Below are positions 1-9,145 of a stretch of DNA of 64,000 bases, one piece after another. The notes beneath the pieces are model-generated. The model saw nothing but the letters and a program-made list of their open reading frames with translations. It did not search any database and had not been told where the DNA came from. The stretch spans positions 5,518,001-5,582,000 of the forward strand of contig OY763044.2 of NCBI GenBank assembly GCA_963666825.2, written 5' to 3'. The stretch is from Saccharicrinis sp963666825. Its GTDB lineage: Bacteria > Bacteroidota > Bacteroidia > Bacteroidales > Marinilabiliaceae. A program made the translations under genes and the position numbers. Within the stretch, counting starts at the first letter, position 1. The number at the start of each line of letters is the position of its first letter.

Positions 1-69
1 TTTGCTCATATCAAGATGAATGTTTTTCTGACAGGTTCCATTTGACCTTTGAAAATAAATTATAATCTT

Positions 70-1032
70 ATGAAATATATACTATTATCACTAAGCCTAT
101 TTTTATTCTTTCAAATTTCATGCATTTCAGCAGAGCCGGATTTTGTAGTAGCTCAAGATGGCTCAGGAGATTTTACTACGATTCAGGCAGCTTTTGATGC
201 CGTTCCTCACTTTCGTAAAGTAACTACCACTATCTACGTAAAAGATGGTATTTATAAAGAAAAACTAATACTTCCTTCCTCAAAAAATAAAGTTACACTA
301 CTAGGCGAAAGTGCAGAAAAAACAATTATTACTAATGATGACTATGCCCAAAAGAAGAACCGTTTTGGAGAAGAAATGGGAACTACGGGTTCTTCAGGGT
401 TTTATGTCTTTGGAAATGAATTTACAGCAAAAAATATAACATTCGAAAACTCTGCAGGCCCGGTAGGTCAGGCTGTAGCTGTAAGAGTTGATGGCGATCA
501 GATTGTTTTCGAAAACTGTCGGTTTCTAGGGAATCAGGATACACTCTATCCTCATGGAGAGAAGAGTCGTCAATATTATAAGAACTGTTACATAGAAGGA
601 ACCGTTGATTTTATTTTTGGTTGGTCAACTGCTGTATTTGAGGGGTGTGATATCTTTTGTAAAACAAGTGGATATGTTACAGCTGCATCAACATTAGAAG
701 AAACGCCTTATGGATTTGTATTTATCAATTGCAAAATAACAGGTGATGCACCTGATGGATCATTCTACCTGGGACGTCCATGGCGTCCGTTTGCTAAAAC
801 AGTATTCATTGAGTGCGAAATGAGTAAGGTGATAAAGGAAGAAGGCTGGCACAACTGGAATAAAAAGGATGCTGAACAAACAACCTTTTATGCGGAATAT
901 AAAAATACAGGTGAAGGCTATACTCCTAAGTCTCGAGTTGATTGGTCTCATCAGCTAACAAAAGAAGAACGACAGAAATATACATTAGAGAAAATTTTTG
1001 ATGGATGGATTCCTGAAAATTCTCAACTATAG
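70..1032 (+). CDS. Pectin methylesterase (CE8), secreted
   Basis: Removes methyl esters from homogalacturonan so that polygalacturonase can cut it. A signal peptide (residues 1-21, ending ISCISA) is followed by the right-handed beta-helix CE8 domain. The family motifs are present: QAVAVR at 134-139, QDTLY at 156-160 with acid/base D157, VDFIFG at 179-184 with nucleophile D180, and LGRPW at 234-238 with R236. An upstream in-frame TTG at 49 would add seven residues before the signal peptide, so ATG 70 is preferred. It is the first gene of a tight operon with GH28 (27-bp gap) and CE12. The first 69 bases of the window are too short to identify the upstream gene; two frames could be the end of one. 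Confidence 0.93.
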   Translation: MKYILLSLSLFLFFQISCISAEPDFVVAQDGSGDFTTIQAAFDAVPHFRKVTTTIYVKDGIYKEKLILPSSKNKVTLLGESAEKTIITNDDYAQKKNRFGEEMGTTGSSGFYVFGNEFTAKNITFENSAGPVGQAVAVRVDGDQIVFENCRFLGNQDTLYPHGEKSRQYYKNCYIEGTVDFIFGWSTAVFEGCDIFCKTSGYVTAASTLEETPYGFVFINCKITGDAPDGSFYLGRPWRPFAKTVFIECEMSKVIKEEGWHNWNKKDAEQTTFYAEYKNTGEGYTPKSRVDWSHQLTKEERQKYTLEKIFDGWIPENSQL

Positions 1033-1059
1033 TTACTGAAAATATAAAAACAATATAAG

Positions 1060-2745
1060 ATGAAATTAGGTAAGCTAACGTATTTAGCCTTAGTGGGTTT
1101 GATGGCTTGTACTGCCCGACCGAAGGAGGTATCTATCAATGCTGTTGATAAGATTTATGAAGGTGTTGAATTTGAAATGCCAAGAGTAATTGAACCTGAG
1201 TTTCAGGATTATTCAGTGTCTATTGAAAAATATAATGCTGTGGCTGATGGTAAAACATTAAATACTCAGGCCATTGCTGATGCTATATCTGATGTTTCAG
1301 AAAAGGGAGGCGGAAGAGTAATTATTCCAAGAGGAATATGGTTGACAGGACCAATCGTGTTAAAAAGTAACATTGATTTGCATTTGGAGGATGGAGCTTT
1401 AATCTTATTTAGCGATAATAAGGATTTATATCCATTAATGGAAACAAGCTTTGAAGGTTTAAATACAGTAAGATGCCAGGCTCCTTTATCAGGACATGAT
1501 CTGGAAAATGTTGCTATTACCGGTAGAGGAGTTATTGATGGAAATGGTGATGCATGGAGATTTGTAAAGAGATCAAAGTTAACTGCATCGCAATGGAAAG
1601 AATTGGTAGCGTCAGGTGGTGTTGTTGATAAAAAAGGAAACACATGGTATCCTTCTGAAAGCTTTATGGAAGCTGCCAATATGAGTGATATGAATGTGGT
1701 GGAACTGGACAATATGGATGAATACCAAAAAATGAGAGACTTTTTACGTCCTGTTTTGGTAAGCCTTGTGAATTGTAAAAAGGTATTGCTTGATGGTCCT
1801 GTATTTCAAAATTCACCTGCATGGAATGTTCACCCTTTAATGTGTGAAGATTTAACTGTTAGAAATATAGAAGTACGTAATCCATGGTATTCACAAAACG
1901 GAGATGGTATTGATATTGAGTCGTGTAAAAATGTGTTATTATATGATTCATCTTTTGATGTTGGTGATGATGCCATCTGTATCAAGTCAGGAAAAGATAA
2001 GGATGGACGCGATAGAGGAATACCTGCTGAAAACACCATAGTAAAAAACTGTATTGTTTATCATGGTCACGGAGGTGTTACTGTCGGAAGTGAAATGTCT
2101 GGTGGAGTAAAAAATATGCATGCCTCAGGATGTACATTCATTGGAACTGATGTTGGTTTAAGATTTAAGAGTACTAGAGGCAGAGGAGGAGTAGTCGAGA
2201 ATATCTTTATTTCGGATATTGATATGATGGATATACCAACTAATGCCATTTCATTTAATCTGTATTACGGAGGATTATCTGTTTCTGAGATGTTAGCACA
2301 AAAAGATGAAAACAAAGGCGATGAGGAAATTCCTGCTGTAACAGAAGAAACTCCGCAATTTAAAGATATCGTTATTAAGAATGTAACATGTAAGGGTGCT
2401 TTACAAGCTATCTATCTTCAGGGATTACCTGAGATGAATCTTGAAAACGTATATCTTGAAGATTTAGATATGATTGCTGAAAATGGACTTTTATGTATGG
2501 ATGCTAAAGGAGTAACTATAAAAGACCTTCATTTAGACGTAGAAAATTCGCCTGCATTAAGTTTTGTAAATGTAATTGATGTTAATGTAGAGGGAGTTGA
2601 AGTTCCTGAAGCAAAATTACCTATGATCACATTTGATGGTAAATTAACTAAGAATGTTTCTGTAAGCCTAAATCCTGAGTTAAGTAAGGATAAAGCTGTA
2701 TTAATTGATAAAAGTGTAGATAACAGCACTGTAACAGTTAAATAA
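1060..2745 (+). CDS. GH28 polygalacturonase-family lipoprotein
   Basis: Hydrolyses galacturonan or rhamnogalacturonan linkages in pectin. The lipoprotein signal ends LMAC with C17 as the lipidation site. The parallel beta-helix GH28 domain carries the whole catalytic set: NGDGID at 280-285 (D282), GDD with D303/D304, the GHG histidine H337, and R368-F-K370. At 561 residues it has the usual Bacteroidota GH28 length. It lies between a pectin methylesterase and a rhamnogalacturonan acetylesterase with gaps of 27 and 6 bp, so it is part of one backbone-degrading operon. The exact substrate (homogalacturonan, xylogalacturonan or RG-I) cannot be decided from motifs alone. Confidence 0.92.
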   Translation: MKLGKLTYLALVGLMACTARPKEVSINAVDKIYEGVEFEMPRVIEPEFQDYSVSIEKYNAVADGKTLNTQAIADAISDVSEKGGGRVIIPRGIWLTGPIVLKSNIDLHLEDGALILFSDNKDLYPLMETSFEGLNTVRCQAPLSGHDLENVAITGRGVIDGNGDAWRFVKRSKLTASQWKELVASGGVVDKKGNTWYPSESFMEAANMSDMNVVELDNMDEYQKMRDFLRPVLVSLVNCKKVLLDGPVFQNSPAWNVHPLMCEDLTVRNIEVRNPWYSQNGDGIDIESCKNVLLYDSSFDVGDDAICIKSGKDKDGRDRGIPAENTIVKNCIVYHGHGGVTVGSEMSGGVKNMHASGCTFIGTDVGLRFKSTRGRGGVVENIFISDIDMMDIPTNAISFNLYYGGLSVSEMLAQKDENKGDEEIPAVTEETPQFKDIVIKNVTCKGALQAIYLQGLPEMNLENVYLEDLDMIAENGLLCMDAKGVTIKDLHLDVENSPALSFVNVIDVNVEGVEVPEAKLPMITFDGKLTKNVSVSLNPELSKDKAVLIDKSVDNSTVTVK

Positions 2746-2751
2746 AATATA

Positions 2752-3501
2752 ATGAAACAGATAAAGAATTTACTTTTATGGGTTTTATGTATAATCAGTG
2801 TTGTTTCTTGTACATCTAAGCCTGAGCCTATTGATATTTTTATGATAGGCGATTCCACAATGGCAAATAAAACAAAAGATGTTTACCCTGAAACAGGATG
2901 GGGTCAGGTATTGCCTTTGTATTTTGATACGTTAACTACTATCCATAATCATGCAATGAACGGAAGAAGCTCTAAAAGCTTTATTGGGGAAGGCAGATGG
3001 GATGTGGTATTGGATAGTTTAAAGAAAGGTGATTATTTATTTATTCAATTTGGTCATAACGATCAAAAGATTAAATCTCCGGATCGTTATACAGAGCCTT
3101 ATGGTGAATATACTGAAAACCTAAAAAGATATGTAACCGAAAGTAGAGCTAAAGGTGCAATTCCAATTTTATTTACATCTATTGTTCGCCGAAAGTTTAA
3201 TGAAGATGGCATCCTGGAGGATACGCATACAGATTATCCTCCTGCAATGAGAAAAGTAGCTGAAGAATTGAATGTTCCATTAGTAGATCTTCAGGTTGCG
3301 ACCGAAGAAATGGTTGAGGCTTTAGGTACAGAAGAATCAAAGTTAGTTTACTTATGGGATGATACAATAAGTGAGAAATTTCCTGAAGGAAGAAAGGATG
3401 ATACTCATTTGTGTATTAACGGAGCCAAAAGGGTGGCAGAATTAGCTGTAAAAGGGCTTTTAATGAAAGATAAAAACCTTTCAAAGCATATAAAAGAGTA
3501 A
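2752..3501 (+). CDS. CE12 rhamnogalacturonan acetylesterase-like SGNH lipoprotein
   Basis: Predicted to deacetylate rhamnogalacturonan or galacturonan. The lipoprotein signal ends VVSC (C20). SGNH blocks are visible: GDS at 33-35 with nucleophile S35, the glycine-containing middle block, FGHND in the third block, and the C-terminal D216-D-T-H219 that supplies the Asp/His of the triad. The 249-residue length fits a single-domain CE12 enzyme. It is the last gene of the CE8-GH28-CE12 operon, 6 bp after GH28. A hairpin-plus-T-tract terminator lies about 155 bp downstream. Confidence 0.88.
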   Translation: MKQIKNLLLWVLCIISVVSCTSKPEPIDIFMIGDSTMANKTKDVYPETGWGQVLPLYFDTLTTIHNHAMNGRSSKSFIGEGRWDVVLDSLKKGDYLFIQFGHNDQKIKSPDRYTEPYGEYTENLKRYVTESRAKGAIPILFTSIVRRKFNEDGILEDTHTDYPPAMRKVAEELNVPLVDLQVATEEMVEALGTEESKLVYLWDDTISEKFPEGRKDDTHLCINGAKRVAELAVKGLLMKDKNLSKHIKE

Positions 3502-3656
3502 TGTAATTAGAATTTTAAGTGTTTTTTTGATATAGTTTTTGGGTTTAAATCGGATAGATAGGATAATTAATAATTGTGTCCGATTAGTTTAATGTTTGTA
3601 AAATTTATTTTTTGTAAATAGTTTCCTTGAACTTTACAAACTAGTTTTCCATTTCT

Positions 3657-3687
3657 AAAAGGGAGTCATTATTTGGCTCCCTTTTTT
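3657..3687 (+). terminator. Rho-independent terminator after the pectin operon
   Basis: An 8-bp stem (GGGAGTCA at 3661-3668 with TGGCTCCC at 3674-3681, one G-T pair, 5-nt loop) is flanked by AAAA and followed by six Ts. It lies between the CE12 gene and the araR promoter. Confidence 0.85.
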
Positions 3688-4126
3688 ATTTTCACTCCCT
3701 TTTTTTAATACAGGTGATGATGTAAATGTGTATAAATGTTAATTATACCCCTGTAAATCACCCTTTTTATAACTTTTTACTGATATCCGGATTATAATAG
3801 TCAAAAGTACATTCTTAATATATTTATTAGGCGTACATGAATTTTATACTAGGGATTATAGCTTTTAGATAAGTTTGTTTGCGGCTTAGTTTTGTAAGTT
3901 GCAGGTATATAAGTGTTAAGGGTGGGTATTTTGAGGCGTGAATGTTGATGTTTTTTAACTGAAAGTATCTCCTCATTAAATTCAGGAAACAAATTAAAGA
4001 ATATTCATTACTGAATTATAAAATTATTATTCAAGGAATGTTAATTTGTAAAGTGCAGTAAAACAGTGTGTAAAGGTATTTGTTATTTAGAATTGTTACA
4101 AAATCACAAAAAAAGTTTAATATTTT
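3688..4126. other. Intergenic spacer upstream of araR
   Basis: About 440 bp of AT-rich sequence between the pectin-operon terminator and the araR operator. I see no convincing open reading frame, tRNA or long repeat here. Extra regulatory sites cannot be excluded. Confidence 0.5.
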
Positions 4127-4149
4127 ATAATAGTAAATGATACTATTAT
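4127..4149. promoter_or_regulatory. AraR operator 1 (perfect 9-bp inverted repeat)
   Basis: ATAATAGTA at 4127-4135 and TACTATTAT at 4141-4149 are exact reverse complements separated by five bases. The site abuts the TATATTTG promoter element of the araR gene, as expected for negative autoregulation. A second site with identical spacing lies before araA at 4873-4895. Confidence 0.8.
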
Positions 4150-4157
4150 TATATTTG
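4150..4157 (+). promoter_or_regulatory. -7 element of the araR promoter
   Basis: TATATTTG matches the Bacteroidota TAnnTTTG consensus exactly and directly follows the operator. Transcription should start only a few bases before the possible ATG codons at 4166 and 4175, so the mRNA would be leaderless or nearly so. Confidence 0.7.
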
Positions 4158-4174
4158 CATTGTATATGTATTAT

Positions 4175-4858
4175 ATGGGAGAAAAATACAACAATTTCTC
4201 TAAGTATTTTGTAGCTGTTGACTGCGTTATTTTTGGTTATGAAGATGGAGATTTAAAATTACTGCTCTATCATCGGGGTTTTGAACCTTCCAAAGGTAAG
4301 TGGTCATTAATGGGAGGATTTGTTGGAGAGGAAGAATCGTCGGATTCAGCTGCGCGTCGCATTCTTCATAATATTACTGGTTTGGATGATATTTTTCTCG
4401 AGCAAGTTCAGGTATTTTCTGAACCTAAAAGGGATACAGAAGATAGGGTAATTAGTATTACCTATTATGCATTGATCAGGATAGATCAGCATAATTCTGA
4501 TAAAGTTAGAGAAAATGGAGCCCACTGGTGGTCATTGAAGTCCTTGCCTGATCTGGTTTTTGATCATCAGGAGATGGTTATGAAGGCGCTTGAAAAACTG
4601 CAACTTAAAGCAGGAACAGAATTAGTAGGAAGTGAATTGTTGCCAGATAAATTTACTTTGTTACAATTACGTAGATTGTATGAGGCAATTTTTCAAAAAG
4701 AGCTTGATACAGGAAATTTTAGAAAAAAAGTATTGTCATTGAAAGTTCTTCAGCGTTTAGATGAAAAGAATACAACAGAATCGAGACGCGGTGCTTATTA
4801 TTTTAAATTTATCGAAGATGCTAAGGAACGATCTTTTGATAGAATTGTAAAAATTTGA
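4175..4858 (+). CDS. araR: AraR, Nudix-related L-arabinose-responsive repressor
   Basis: Transcriptional regulator of the NrtR type: an N-terminal Nudix-fold effector domain (about 10-145) and a C-terminal winged helix (about 150-227). The Nudix box aligns exactly at 48-70, but the three catalytic glutamates of REUxEE are replaced by I63, N66 and I67. The domain is therefore probably a dead enzyme used as a sugar sensor. A gene of this family is the known arabinose regulator in Bacteroides thetaiotaomicron. Genes for arabinose catabolism follow immediately, and matching operators precede both araR and araA. Start is uncertain: ATG 4166 is two codons upstream and TTG 4160 is also in frame; ATG 4175 leaves room for a short leader. 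Confidence 0.88.
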   Translation: MGEKYNNFSKYFVAVDCVIFGYEDGDLKLLLYHRGFEPSKGKWSLMGGFVGEEESSDSAARRILHNITGLDDIFLEQVQVFSEPKRDTEDRVISITYYALIRIDQHNSDKVRENGAHWWSLKSLPDLVFDHQEMVMKALEKLQLKAGTELVGSELLPDKFTLLQLRRLYEAIFQKELDTGNFRKKVLSLKVLQRLDEKNTTESRRGAYYFKFIEDAKERSFDRIVKI

Positions 4859-4872
4859 TTTTTTTTAATAGT

Positions 4873-4895
4873 ATAATAGTAAAAAGTACTATATA
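4873..4895. promoter_or_regulatory. AraR operator 2, upstream of araA
   Basis: The left arm ATAATAGTA (4873-4881) is identical to operator 1. The right arm TACTATATA (4887-4895) keeps the six inner bases, with the same 5-bp spacer. It lies 105 bp before araA and 15 bp after the araR stop codon, placing the catabolic operon under AraR. Confidence 0.72.
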
Positions 4896-4999
4896 AAACT
4901 AAGAGAACATTAAAATAGAAATGATATCATCTTGTAAATCAAAGTTATACAGAAGGATGATTTTGAGTTATAGATGGTTTTGGTTAAATCAGTGTAATT

Positions 5000-6502
5000 A
5001 TGAAAACAATAGATCAATTAGAAGTTTGGTTTGTAACAGGTAGCCAACATTTGTATGGACAAAAAACATTAGATCAGGTTGCTGAGCACTCAAAAGAGAT
5101 CGCTGCTGCATTTGATGCTTCAACTGAAATTCCTGTTAAAGTGGTTTGTAAACCTACAGGAACTGGTTCTGCAGAAATTCATAAGATTTGTAAGGAAGCA
5201 AACAGCGCAGAAAATTGTATCGGTATTATTACCTGGATGCATACATTTTCTCCAGCTAAAATGTGGATTCACGGACTTAAGGAGTTAAATAAGCCATTAC
5301 TTCATTTACATACTCAATATAACAAAGAGATTCCATGGAATGATATCGATATGGATTTCATGAACTTGAATCAAAGTGCTCACGGAGACAGAGAGTTTGG
5401 ACATATTACTGCTCGTATGCGTTTAAATCGCAAAGTAGTTGTAGGTCACTGGCAAGATCCTAAAACAGTTTCTAAAGTTGCTGGATGGACTCGTGTTGCT
5501 GCAGGATGGGCTGATTCTCAAGATATGTTGATTATCCGCTTTGGTGATCAAATGAACAATGTTGCTGTAACTGATGGTGACAAAGTTGATGCTGAAAGAG
5601 TATTTGGATACCATGTGGATTATAGTCCAATTGCTGATTTTGTAAAAGTTCAGGATAACGTTAGCGATGAGGATGTTGCTGAATTAGTTAAAATATATGA
5701 GGCTGAGTACGATTTAGCTGACAATTGTAAAGAAGGCGGAAAAGATCGTGAGCAAGTTGTAAAAGCTGCTCGCATTGAGATTGGATTACGCAGATATCTT
5801 GAGGCTAAAGGTGCAAAAGCATTTACTACTAACTTTGATGACTTAGAAGGTGTAGATCAGTTACCAGGATTAGCTTCTCAGCGTTTAATGGCTGATGGTT
5901 ATGGATTTGGTGCTGAAGGTGACTGGAAAACAGCTGCTTTATGCCGTACAATGTGGTATATGGGTCAAGGTTTACCAAACGGTTGTTCTTTCCTTGAAGA
6001 TTATACATTAAACTTTGATGGTGAGAATAGTTCTATTCTTCAGGCTCACATGTTAGAGGTTTGTCCTTTAATTGCTGATCACAAACCAAAATTAGAAGTG
6101 CACCCATTAGGAATTGGTGGTAAGAATGATCCTGCTCGTTTAGTATTTACTAGTAAAACTGGGCCAGGTGTTGCTGCAACAATTGTAGATATGGGAAGCC
6201 GCTTCCGTATGATTATTAATGCAGTTGACTGTATTGAATCTAAAGATCTTCCTAAACTTCCAGTGGCAAGTGCACTTTGGATTCCACAACCAAATTTCGA
6301 AGTTGGTGCTGCTGCATGGATTTTAGCAGGTGGTACACACCACACTAGTTTCTCTTATGATTTAACTGTAGAAGACTTATTGGATTATGCAGAAATAGCT
6401 GGAATTGAAGCTGTAGTAATTGATAACAGTACTACAATTCCTGCATTCAAAAAAGAATTACAGTGGAATGACCTTTATTATCACTTAGCAAAAGGAATAT
6501 AA
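5000..6502 (+). CDS. araA: L-arabinose isomerase
   Basis: Converts L-arabinose to L-ribulose in the cytoplasm, the first catabolic step. The 500-residue length equals E. coli AraA. The metal and catalytic residues line up: E306 in AEGDWKT, E333 in FLEDYTLNF, H350 in QAHMLEV, and the GGTHHTSFSY histidine pair at H447/H448. It starts the arabinose catabolic operon behind AraR operator 2. A perfect 10-bp hairpin separates its stop codon from the symporter gene. Confidence 0.98.
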   Translation: MKTIDQLEVWFVTGSQHLYGQKTLDQVAEHSKEIAAAFDASTEIPVKVVCKPTGTGSAEIHKICKEANSAENCIGIITWMHTFSPAKMWIHGLKELNKPLLHLHTQYNKEIPWNDIDMDFMNLNQSAHGDREFGHITARMRLNRKVVVGHWQDPKTVSKVAGWTRVAAGWADSQDMLIIRFGDQMNNVAVTDGDKVDAERVFGYHVDYSPIADFVKVQDNVSDEDVAELVKIYEAEYDLADNCKEGGKDREQVVKAARIEIGLRRYLEAKGAKAFTTNFDDLEGVDQLPGLASQRLMADGYGFGAEGDWKTAALCRTMWYMGQGLPNGCSFLEDYTLNFDGENSSILQAHMLEVCPLIADHKPKLEVHPLGIGGKNDPARLVFTSKTGPGVAATIVDMGSRFRMIINAVDCIESKDLPKLPVASALWIPQPNFEVGAAAWILAGGTHHTSFSYDLTVEDLLDYAEIAGIEAVVIDNSTTIPAFKKELQWNDLYYHLAKGI

Positions 6503-6518
6503 TAACTATATAACATAT

Positions 6519-6541
6519 TGGCGTATGATTTTCATACGCCA
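6519..6541 (+). other. Perfect 10-bp intercistronic hairpin between araA and the symporter
   Basis: TGGCGTATGA at 6519-6528 pairs fully with TCATACGCCA at 6532-6541 across a 3-nt loop. No T-tract follows, so it is not a normal terminator. It more likely protects the araA mRNA 3' end or tunes expression of the downstream transporter. Confidence 0.8.
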
Positions 6542-6566
6542 GTCTTGTTAATTTAACATTAGAAAA

Positions 6567-8246
6567 ATGACTACATACGATTGGATTGTTATTGGAGTAT
6601 TCTTTGTTATGTTGATTGCTATTGTTGTTTGGGTAGTTAGTCAAAAAAACAATGACTCTGAAGATTACTTTTTAGGGGGGCGTGATGCTTCCTGGATTGC
6701 AATTGGAGCTTCAATTTTTGCTTCAAATATTGGATCAGAACACCTTATTGGTTTAGCTGGCGCCGGAGCCTCTAGTGGTATGGCAATGGCCCACTGGGAA
6801 ATTCAAGGGTGGATGATCTTGATTTTAGGTTGGGTGTTTGTACCATTTTACTCCCGAAGTATGGTATTAACCATGCCTGAGTTCCTTGAAAGACGTTATA
6901 ATAAGGAGTCTAGAACTGTTCTTTCTCTTATTTCATTAGTAAGTTATGTGTTAACAAAAGTAGCCGTTACTGTTTATGCAGGAGGTTTGGTATTTCAACA
7001 GGTTTTTGGTATTGAAGAACTTTGGGGAATTGACTTCTTCTGGATTTCAGCTATTGGTTTAGTATTGTTAACTGCTGTATATACAATCTTTGGTGGTATG
7101 AAATCGGTACTTTATACATCGGTTTTACAAACACCAATTCTATTAGGAGGTTCTTTAATTATCCTGGTACTTGGATTAAAAGCTGTTGGTGGCTGGGATC
7201 AGGTACTTGAAATTTGTGGTGCTACAACTGTAAATGAATACGGAGATAGCATGATTAACTTAATTCGTGATAATGGAGACGCTGATTTCCCATGGTTAGG
7301 TGCTTTAATCGGATCTGCTGTTATTGGTTTCTGGTACTGGTGTACTGACCAGTTTATTGTGCAAAGGGTTCTTTCTGGTAAAAACGAAAAGCATGCACGT
7401 AGAGGTACTATCTTTGGTGCTTATTTAAAATTATTACCTGTATTCCTTTTCTTAATTCCAGGTATGATTGCTTATGCAATGAGTGCTAAAGGTGATGTAA
7501 TGTTAAACGGACAGCTTTATGTGTTACCAAGTGCAGATGCAGCTTTCCCTTCATTGGTAGCTCAGTTATTACCTGCAGGTGTTAAAGGTCTTGTTGTTTG
7601 TGGTATCTTAGCTGCGTTGATGAGTTCATTAGCTTCGTTATTTAACTCTTCTGCTATGTTATTTACAATTGACTTCTATAAGAGATTTAAGCCTGAAACT
7701 CCAGAGAAACAATTAGTGAAAATTGGTCAGATTGCTACTGTTGTTATCGTTACATTAGGTATTCTTTGGATTCCGATTATGAGAAGTATCGGTAATGTAC
7801 TATATGAGTATCTGCAAGATGTTCAGTCTGTATTGGCTCCAGGTATTGCTGCTGCTTTCTTAATGGGTATTACATGGAAAAGAGCTTCTGCTAAAGGTGG
7901 ATATTGGGGATTAATGTCAGGTTTTATTATTGGTGTTACACGTTTAGGTGCTAAAGTTTATTACAACTCAGTTCCTGATGCTGGTGATAGTTTATTTAAA
8001 GCTGTATTCTTTGATACTAACTGGTTATTCTTCTGTGGATATATGCTATTAGTATGTATTGCTGTGGTTGTTATTGTAAGTTTAAATACAAAAGCTCCAT
8101 CTGCAGAGAAAATACAAGGATTGGTATTTGGTACTTCTACTCCGGAACAACGTGCAGCTACAAGAGCTAGCTGGAATGTATGGGATGTAGTAAACACAGT
8201 TATCATCTTGAGCTTAACAGTGGCGTTTTATATTTATTTCTGGTAA
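6567..8246 (+). CDS. Sodium:solute symporter (SSS/SLC5), probable L-arabinose importer
   Basis: A 559-residue inner-membrane protein with about 13-14 hydrophobic segments and the SSS-family landmarks: SEDYFLGGRD near residue 32, ASNIGSEHLIGLAG near 53, and QFIVQRVLSG in the middle. This SGLT-like branch takes up sugars with sodium. It lies between araA and araD (64-bp and 10-bp gaps), so L-arabinose is the natural substrate. The corresponding gene in the B. thetaiotaomicron arabinose operon is called araT, but I do not assign the symbol here. Confidence 0.92.
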   Translation: MTTYDWIVIGVFFVMLIAIVVWVVSQKNNDSEDYFLGGRDASWIAIGASIFASNIGSEHLIGLAGAGASSGMAMAHWEIQGWMILILGWVFVPFYSRSMVLTMPEFLERRYNKESRTVLSLISLVSYVLTKVAVTVYAGGLVFQQVFGIEELWGIDFFWISAIGLVLLTAVYTIFGGMKSVLYTSVLQTPILLGGSLIILVLGLKAVGGWDQVLEICGATTVNEYGDSMINLIRDNGDADFPWLGALIGSAVIGFWYWCTDQFIVQRVLSGKNEKHARRGTIFGAYLKLLPVFLFLIPGMIAYAMSAKGDVMLNGQLYVLPSADAAFPSLVAQLLPAGVKGLVVCGILAALMSSLASLFNSSAMLFTIDFYKRFKPETPEKQLVKIGQIATVVIVTLGILWIPIMRSIGNVLYEYLQDVQSVLAPGIAAAFLMGITWKRASAKGGYWGLMSGFIIGVTRLGAKVYYNSVPDAGDSLFKAVFFDTNWLFFCGYMLLVCIAVVVIVSLNTKAPSAEKIQGLVFGTSTPEQRAATRASWNVWDVVNTVIILSLTVAFYIYFW

Positions 8247-8256
8247 TAGATTAGTT

Positions 8257-8946
8257 ATGTTAGAAGAATTAAAAGAAAAAGTATTTAAAGCAAACCTTGA
8301 TTTGGTAAAGCACGGTCTAGTTATCTTTACCTGGGGTAATGTAAGTGCTATCGACAGAGAAAAAGGTTTGGTTGTAATTAAGCCAAGTGGAGTTGAATAT
8401 GATGTTATGAAAGCTTCAGATATGGTAGTAGTAGATTTAGATGGAAATGTAGTTGATGGTAACTTGAAGCCTTCTTCAGATACTCCAACGCATCTTGAAT
8501 TATATAAAGCTTTTCCTGAAATTGGCGGTGTTGTTCACACTCACTCTACTTATGCTACAGCATGGGCTCAGGCAGGAAAAGATATTCCGATTTTAGGAAC
8601 AACACAAGCTGATTATTTTTACGGAGATGTCCCTTGCACAAGATCAATGACAGAGCAGGAAATAGCCGGTGATTATGAAAAAGATACTGGTACTGTAATT
8701 ATTGAGGCATTTGAAGGTCGTAATCCTTCGCATGTTCCTGGTGTGATAGTGAAAAATCATGGTCCATTTTCATGGGGTAAAAATGCAGATGACGCAGTTC
8801 ATAATGCTGTTGTTTTGGAGCAGATTGCTAAAATGGACTTTATTGCATTGCAGGTAAACCCTGCTGCAGATATGAATAATCACCTTACTGAAAAGCATTT
8901 TAATCGCAAGCACGGTGCTAATGCTTATTATGGACAAGGTAAATAA
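8257..8946 (+). CDS. araD: L-ribulose-5-phosphate 4-epimerase
   Basis: Class II aldolase-family zinc enzyme converting L-ribulose 5-phosphate to D-xylulose 5-phosphate. Conserved blocks are TWGNVSAID near the start, KPSGVEYD, the zinc ligands H94 and H96 in VVHTHST, and H168 in KNHGPFSWG. The 229 residues match the family (E. coli AraD is 231). The start codon is 10 bp after the symporter stop, so the two are co-transcribed. Confidence 0.96.
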   Translation: MLEELKEKVFKANLDLVKHGLVIFTWGNVSAIDREKGLVVIKPSGVEYDVMKASDMVVVDLDGNVVDGNLKPSSDTPTHLELYKAFPEIGGVVHTHSTYATAWAQAGKDIPILGTTQADYFYGDVPCTRSMTEQEIAGDYEKDTGTVIIEAFEGRNPSHVPGVIVKNHGPFSWGKNADDAVHNAVVLEQIAKMDFIALQVNPAADMNNHLTEKHFNRKHGANAYYGQGK

Positions 8947-8960
8947 TTGATGAATAGGGT

Positions 8961-8996
8961 GGGATTTTCTTTTTAAGTAATTAATTAGAAAATCCC
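8961..8996 (+). other. Inverted repeat after araD
   Basis: GGGATTTTCT (8961-8970) is perfectly complementary to AGAAAATCCC (8987-8996) across a 16-nt loop, followed by TTATTAATC rather than a clean T-run. It may be a weak terminator or an mRNA-stabilising hairpin between araD and araB. Confidence 0.65.
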
Positions 8997-9145
8997 TTAT
9001 TAATCAATTAAATAATATTCTCTTAATTGCCTTACAACTATATTTTCATAAAAGGCAAATATTTATTTATGAAGATCCTTTTAATTTATCCATGTGGTAG
9101 ATTTACTAATAGGATATTTATTACTTCTTGACAAAGAAAAAATCA

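Noticed and set aside
1..69. Possible 3' end of an upstream gene
   Set aside because: Two plus-strand frames are open to the window edge and end at 45 and 65. With so few residues neither can be chosen.
1266..1712. 148-codon open frame on the minus strand inside the GH28 gene
   Set aside because: It overlaps a gene with full catalytic motifs and has an unlikely composition. It is a shadow of the coding strand.
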